Part shown: positions 59,960 to 64,000 of the stretch, piece by piece
How positions within the stretch are numbered: the first letter of the stretch is position 1
How the letters are laid out: each line of letters opens with the position of its first letter
From: DASXKD01 sp963703605
Lineage (GTDB): Bacteria; Actinomycetota; Actinomycetes; Streptosporangiales; Streptosporangiaceae
Assembly: GCA_963703605.1 (NCBI GenBank)
Contig: CAVPFC010000040.1
Coordinates: 1-64,000 of the forward strand
DNA: 64,000 nt
Direction of reading: 5' to 3'
Position numbers and translations under genes: made by a program
The notes under the pieces: model-generated
The model's database searches: none
What the model was told of the DNA's origin: nothing
What the model saw: the letters and a program-made list of their open reading frames with translations, nothing else

Positions 59960-62854
59960 GTGCGGCTTACCGACCTGCGCCGCCTGAACGGCCCGAACGT
60001 CTTCACGTCCCGCCCGGTTACCGTGGCCAGGCTGGAACTCGACGACCTGACCGGCCAGGAGACGTCCGCGTACCCGGGCTTCGCCGAGCGGCTGCTCGCC
60101 GCCCTGCCGGGGCTGGCCGACCACCACTGCGCCGCGGGCCGGCCCGGCGGGTTCACCCACGCGATGAGCCGGGGGACCTACTTCGGCCACGTCACCGAGC
60201 ACGTCGCCCTCGAGCTGTCCGGCCTGGCGGGCCGGGATGTCTACTTCGGCCGCACCGTGTGGGCGGGCGCGGACGGGCACTACGACGTGGTGATGGAGTG
60301 CCCCTGGGACGAACCGGCCGAGTCGCCGGTCCCCCGCGACCTGATCGGGCTGGCCCTGCGCGTCGTGGCCGACGTGCTCGCCGAGCGCGCGCATCACCTG
60401 GACGCCACGCTCGCGGAGATCACCTCGGCGGTCGAGGCGTCCCGGCTCGGGGTGAGCACGGCGGCGCTCGCCGACGCCGCGCGCCAGCGGGACATTCCCG
60501 TCCGGCGGGTCGGCGGGCTGAGCCTGCTGCGGCTCGGCTACGGGTGTCACCGGCGGCTGGTGTGGGCCGCGCTGACCGACCAGACCTCCGCGGTCGCGGT
60601 GGACATCGCCTGCGACAAGGTGCTGGCCAAGCAGTTGCTCGCCGGCGCGGGCGTGCCCGTCCCCGACGGCGTGGTCGCGGCCGACGAGGTGGCGGCCGTG
60701 CAGGCCTTCGCCCGGTTCGGCCCGCCCGTGGTGATCAAGCCGCGCAACGGTAACCAGGGCGGGGGCATCACCGTGGGGGTTACCACGGCCGCCGAGGCGG
60801 TGCGGGCCTACCGGCACGCGAGCGCCGCGGGACCGGCAGTGATCGTGGAGCGCTATGTGCCCGGCACCGACTACCGGGTCCTGGTCGTCGACGGCCGCGT
60901 GATCGCCGCGGCCCGGGTGCGGCCGCCGGCGGTGACCGGCGACGGCGTGCACGACATCGCGGCGCTGATCGAGATCGCCAACGCCGATCCGCGCCGCGGA
61001 GACGGGCACTCCAGGCCGCTCACCAAGATCACCCTCGACGGTGAGGTGCTTGCCTGCCTGACCGGGCAGGGCCTGGAGCCCGGCTCGGTACCCGGCCCGG
61101 GTGAGCTGGTCTGCCTGCGCCGCAACGCGAACCTGTCCACCGGCGGGAGCAGCACCGACGTCACCGACCTCGTGCACCCGGACGTCGCCGCGCTGTGCTG
61201 CCGGGCGGCAGCGGCGGCCGGGCTGGACGTCTGCGGGGTCGACATCCGGCTCCTGGACATCTCCGCCCCGCTGCCGCCGCCCACCGATACCGGGCGGCCC
61301 GGCCGCTCCGCCGGGGCCGTGATCGAGGTCAACGCCTCGCCCGGGCTGCGGATGCACCTGGCGCCCAGCGCCGGGCGGCGCAGGGACGTCGCGGGCGCGA
61401 TCCTCGACCGGCTCTACCCGCCCGGCGCCCCGGCGCGGATCCCGGTCGTGTCGGTGACCGGCACGAACGGCAAGACCACGACGGTCCGGATGATCGGCCA
61501 CATCCTCGGCCAGGCCGGCCTGCGGGTGGGCATGGCGACCACCGACGGGGTCAGCCTCGGCGGGCGGGTGATCGAGGAGTCGGACTCCGCCGGGCCGCGG
61601 TCGGCGGAGATGCTGCTCGACGACCCGGCGGTGGAGGCCGCCGTGCTGGAGACCGCGCGCGGCGGCATCGTGCGCCGCGGGCTGGGTTACGACAAGGCCG
61701 ACGTCGCCGTGATCACCAACATCACCGCCGATCACCTCGGCATGGACGGTGTGGCCGACCTCGACGACCTCACCGACGTGAAGGCGCTGGTGGCGGAGGA
61801 GGTCCAGCGGGGCGGCACGCTCGTGCTCAACGCCGACGACCCCCGGACCGCGGGGCTGGCCACCCGGTCGGCGGTGCGCGAGCGCGGCCCGGTGATCCGG
61901 TACTTCAGCCTGGACGGGCGCAACCCGGTCATCGTGGCGCACCGGATGAGCGGCGGCATCACCTGCGAGCTGCGGGACGGCCAGCTCGTCGAGACCCGCG
62001 GCGGCGAGGAAGCCGTCCTGCTCGGCGTGGACGAACTGCCCGGCTCGTTCGGCGGCTCCGCGGCCCACCTGATCGCGAACGCCCTCGCTGCGTGCGCGGC
62101 CTGCCGCGCCCTTGGGGTGAGCGCGAAGGACATCAGGCACGCGCTCAGCACGTTCACCCCGCAGCAGGCCAACCCGGGCCGCGGCAACGTCTACCAGGTC
62201 GGCGGCCGGCCGGTCGTGGTGGACTACGGCCACAACCCGGCGGCGCTGGCGGCCATGGGGCGGCTGGTGCACGAGGCCTGGGACGGCGAGCCGGTTGCCG
62301 CGGTGACCCTGCCCGGCGACCGCAGGGACGACCTGGTTGCCGAGACGGCGGCCACCGTCGCCACCTGGTTCGGCAAGGTGGTCGTCTACGAGGACACCGA
62401 CCTGCGCGGCCGCCGGCCGGGCGAGATGACCGAGCTGATCAGCACCGTGCTGGCGGCCGAGCGCCCCGGCATCACGATCGCCACGGCGGGTGGCCCGGCC
62501 GACGCGCTGCGCTCGGCGCTTGCCCTGGCCAGCGGCAAGGGCCCGGTCCTGCTGCTCTACGAGAAGCTTGCGCCGGTGCGCGCCGCGCTGGCCACGCTGA
62601 ACGCGGTTCCCTGGCCCGCCGGGCACGCCGGCCAGCCGGCGGAATTAGGGTTCCACGCAGCCGGCGTAACGCATGAAATGACGGTTGGGCGCGCCCTTCG
62701 GCGTCAGCCGACGACCTTCAGGACCTGCGTGGCCATCCCCCGCTCGCCGCGGGCGTTCGGGTGGAACGGGGCAGCGGGCGAGGTGGGCACGAGCCCCTCG
62801 ACCCACTTGGCCCCGGGCGACTCGCAGGCGTCGTGGCCGATGCTGGCCGTGTAG
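59960..62854 (+). CDS. cphA: Cyanophycin synthetase
   Basis: GTG 59960 gives about 964 residues. The N-terminal part leads into an ATP-grasp module (VDIACDKVLAKQLLAGAGVP, VVIKPRNGNQGGGITVGV, RRNANLSTGGSSTDVTD) that adds aspartate. From about residue 500 a Mur-ligase-like module (VVSVTGTNGKTTTVRMIGHI, DKADVAVITNITADHLGMDG, VVDYGHNPAALAAMGR) adds arginine. Family members usually end near LLLYEKLAPVRAAL. Here about 85 extra residues follow and overlap the convergent SGNH gene by 151 bp. Short CAGCACGG repeats precede the start. The product is a nitrogen/carbon reserve. Confidence 0.95.
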   Translation: MRLTDLRRLNGPNVFTSRPVTVARLELDDLTGQETSAYPGFAERLLAALPGLADHHCAAGRPGGFTHAMSRGTYFGHVTEHVALELSGLAGRDVYFGRTVWAGADGHYDVVMECPWDEPAESPVPRDLIGLALRVVADVLAERAHHLDATLAEITSAVEASRLGVSTAALADAARQRDIPVRRVGGLSLLRLGYGCHRRLVWAALTDQTSAVAVDIACDKVLAKQLLAGAGVPVPDGVVAADEVAAVQAFARFGPPVVIKPRNGNQGGGITVGVTTAAEAVRAYRHASAAGPAVIVERYVPGTDYRVLVVDGRVIAAARVRPPAVTGDGVHDIAALIEIANADPRRGDGHSRPLTKITLDGEVLACLTGQGLEPGSVPGPGELVCLRRNANLSTGGSSTDVTDLVHPDVAALCCRAAAAAGLDVCGVDIRLLDISAPLPPPTDTGRPGRSAGAVIEVNASPGLRMHLAPSAGRRRDVAGAILDRLYPPGAPARIPVVSVTGTNGKTTTVRMIGHILGQAGLRVGMATTDGVSLGGRVIEESDSAGPRSAEMLLDDPAVEAAVLETARGGIVRRGLGYDKADVAVITNITADHLGMDGVADLDDLTDVKALVAEEVQRGGTLVLNADDPRTAGLATRSAVRERGPVIRYFSLDGRNPVIVAHRMSGGITCELRDGQLVETRGGEEAVLLGVDELPGSFGGSAAHLIANALAACAACRALGVSAKDIRHALSTFTPQQANPGRGNVYQVGGRPVVVDYGHNPAALAAMGRLVHEAWDGEPVAAVTLPGDRRDDLVAETAATVATWFGKVVVYEDTDLRGRRPGEMTELISTVLAAERPGITIATAGGPADALRSALALASGKGPVLLLYEKLAPVRAALATLNAVPWPAGHAGQPAELGFHAAGVTHEMTVGRALRRQPTTFRTCVAIPRSPRAFGWNGAAGEVGTSPSTHLAPGDSQASWPMLAV

Positions 62855-63661
62855 GTGTCCACGAACGTCGCCTTGTTCGCGGCGGCCTCGGTGGCGAGCA
62901 TGGCGTTCAGCTCCTTCTCCACCCCGCGCAGGTAGGGCACGTCGCCGTAGGCGATGGGCACCACCGGCCAGCAGCCGTCGCCGGAGTTCGGGAGTATCGC
63001 GGGGTAGCCGACCAGGAGCACCCGCGCGTTCGGCGCGTCGGCGTGTATCCCTTGCAGGTCGGCGGCGACCTTGGGCGCCGTCGCGTTGACCGCGGCCTTG
63101 AGCCGGTCGGTGCCGCCCGAGGTGTAGTGCTTCTTGCACGGCGCGCCGAACGGGTCGGTCAGGCTCAGCGTGGTGCAGTCGATGATGATGTTGCTGAAGT
63201 TGATGTCGTTGCCGCCGATCTGGAGGCGTCACCAGCGTGGTGCTCTGCGACAGCGCGTTGTCCTGCGGCGGGTTGGAGCCGAGCGGCACCGACTCGGGCT
63301 TGGTCATGTTGGTCGTGTCCGCGCCCTCGCAGCTCACGTCCCTGAAGGGTGCGGCGCCGATGGCCGCCGCCACCAGGTGCGGGAAGTTGTGCGTGGACCG
63401 CGCGCAGCCTATAGGGGACCCGGTCAGGTCCGGGATGAGCGGGCCGGAGGTGTAGGAGTCGCCCAGCGCCACGTAGTCGGTCCCGTCACCGGCCCGTGCC
63501 GCGCCGCTGGGGGCCGCCGCGCTCGCGGCGCCCGAGACCGCCGTGGCGAGCAGCGCGCTCGCGGCCAGCGTGACGGCCAGCCTGGCGCCGGCGCCGCGCC
63601 GGCCGTGGACGGTGCGGTCGGCGGGTCTGGCGGCGGTGCCGTACGAGGCCGCGGGACGCAT
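62704..63661 (-). CDS. Secreted SGNH/GDSL hydrolase, with one frameshift
   Basis: From ATG 63661 there is a signal peptide (basic n-region, then LAVTLAASALLATAVSGAAS) and block I (DYVALGDSYTSGP), followed by GCARSTHNFPHLVAAAIG. Near 63229 an extra C shifts the frame. In the second frame the text continues LQIGGNDINFSN, ARVLLVGYPAILPNS, VDTYTASIGHDACES and FHPNARGERGMA with block V His. Removing one base gives an intact protein of about 320 residues, similar to secreted lipases of the Rv0518 type. Four Cys fit an exported enzyme. The lesion could be a sequencing error. Confidence 0.85.
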
Positions 63662-63867
63662 CACGGGCAACTCCCCCCATTCAGATCACCCGGCAGCGGG
63701 ACTGCCGGGCGCTCTTGGTTACCGAAAGGTAATCAGATGATGAACGCAGCCTTCGGCCGCCGTCAATCGATCGTGGCTGACCTGGTGTTATTTACCCAGC
63801 GCCGACCGTCCGGCACGGCCGGCTTTCGCCCGCTTCGGCATCGCGTCGGCGCTGCTCACGGCGGGGC

Positions 63868-63896
63868 TTGACGCCTGTTATACGTATACGTATATT
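63868..63896 (+). promoter_or_regulatory. Promoter with 16-bp palindromic operator
   Basis: TTGACG (63868-63873) and TATATT (63891-63896) are separated by 17 bp. A perfect 16-bp palindrome, TATACGTA-TACGTATA (63879-63894), fills the spacer and overlaps the -10. The next gene starts 20 bp downstream, with GGAGG in between. A dimeric repressor here would block the promoter directly. Confidence 0.7.
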
Positions 63897-63915
63897 AGAG
63901 GCACTGGAGGTACCC

Positions 63916-64000
63916 GTGCCGAACAAGACGATCTACGTGTCCGACGATGACATGCCGCTGGTCCGCCGGGCCCAGGAACTCGCCGGGGGGAACCTGTCGG
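63916..64000 (+). CDS. Start of a small DNA-binding-like protein, cut by window edge
   Basis: GTG 63916, with GGAGG close upstream, begins VPNKTIYVSDDDMPLVRRAQ then ELAGGNLS and continues outside the window. 'KTIYVSDDD.PL..RAQELAGGNLS' is the opening of a widespread actinobacterial small protein resembling ribbon-helix-helix regulators, often encoded ahead of PadR or ABC transporter genes. With the palindrome in its promoter, autoregulation is likely. Only 28 residues are visible. Confidence 0.6.
   Translation, partial: MPNKTIYVSDDDMPLVRRAQELAGGNLS

Overview
The window is high-G+C DNA with actinobacterial hallmarks: GTG/TTG starts, GTGA/ATGA start-stop overlaps, a WhiB7 regulator with an AT-hook, a mycoredoxin, an MshC/CysS-type ligase, UPF0182 and DUF2342 proteins. 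It is an actinomycete chromosome; the genus cannot be fixed by eye. No rRNA, tRNA, IS element or CRISPR array was found.

Layout. (1) 0-18 kb is accessory and decaying. Intact small genes (UPF0158, pRiA4-ORF3-like, RelE toxin, FAD oxidoreductase, aldehyde dehydrogenase, RidA, DUF1330, YbjQ/DUF1707, MerR and SnoaL, DHFR-like, LysR) are mixed with remnants of a PRC-barrel-type protein, DoxX, ArsR, a DUF6431-like protein and a TPR protein. PadR, a membrane protein and a Tat-type esterase follow. (2) 18-31.5 kb carries phosphoketolase, an MBL-rhodanese protein, an MshC/CysS-like ligase, two universal stress proteins, a C45 peptidase convergent with pyrD, and a long ABC exporter with three frameshifts and no normal start codon. 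(3) 31.7-36.9 kb is a protease island: a TPR-CHAT caspase-like protein, a divergent cytoplasmic subtilase with a periodic Cys/His tail, a small beta-rich protein, and a fragment of what looks like a CHAT-locus accessory protein. It is the best candidate for a poorly described system. (4) 37-40.6 kb holds a zinc-ribbon protein, a glycolipid-binding-like protein, an Ala/Lys-tailed protein, DUF6069 and an N-terminally short sulfite-oxidase-like enzyme. (5) 40.6-58.8 kb is conserved and, as I recall it, follows the Mycobacterium tuberculosis order Rv3193c to Rv3198A: UPF0182, PDZ-Lon protease, DUF2342, ThiF-like, ABC1 kinase, whiB7, uvrD2, mycoredoxin. moaE, an SDR and an MFS/MarR pair are inserted. 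(6) 59-62.9 kb encodes cyanophycinase and cyanophycin synthetase; an SGNH hydrolase and the start of a ribbon-helix-helix-like gene close the window.

Regulation can be read in several places: a MerR promoter with a 19-bp spacer, a palindromic MarR operator before the MFS gene, a whiB7 leader with uORF, hairpin and terminator-attenuator, and a palindrome inside the promoter of the last gene. Tandem repeats are frequent (67 bp x about 3.8; 25 bp; 15 bp in two coding contexts; about 145 bp imperfect). Single-base frameshifts occur in at least four otherwise well-preserved genes, so some may be assembly errors rather than biology.
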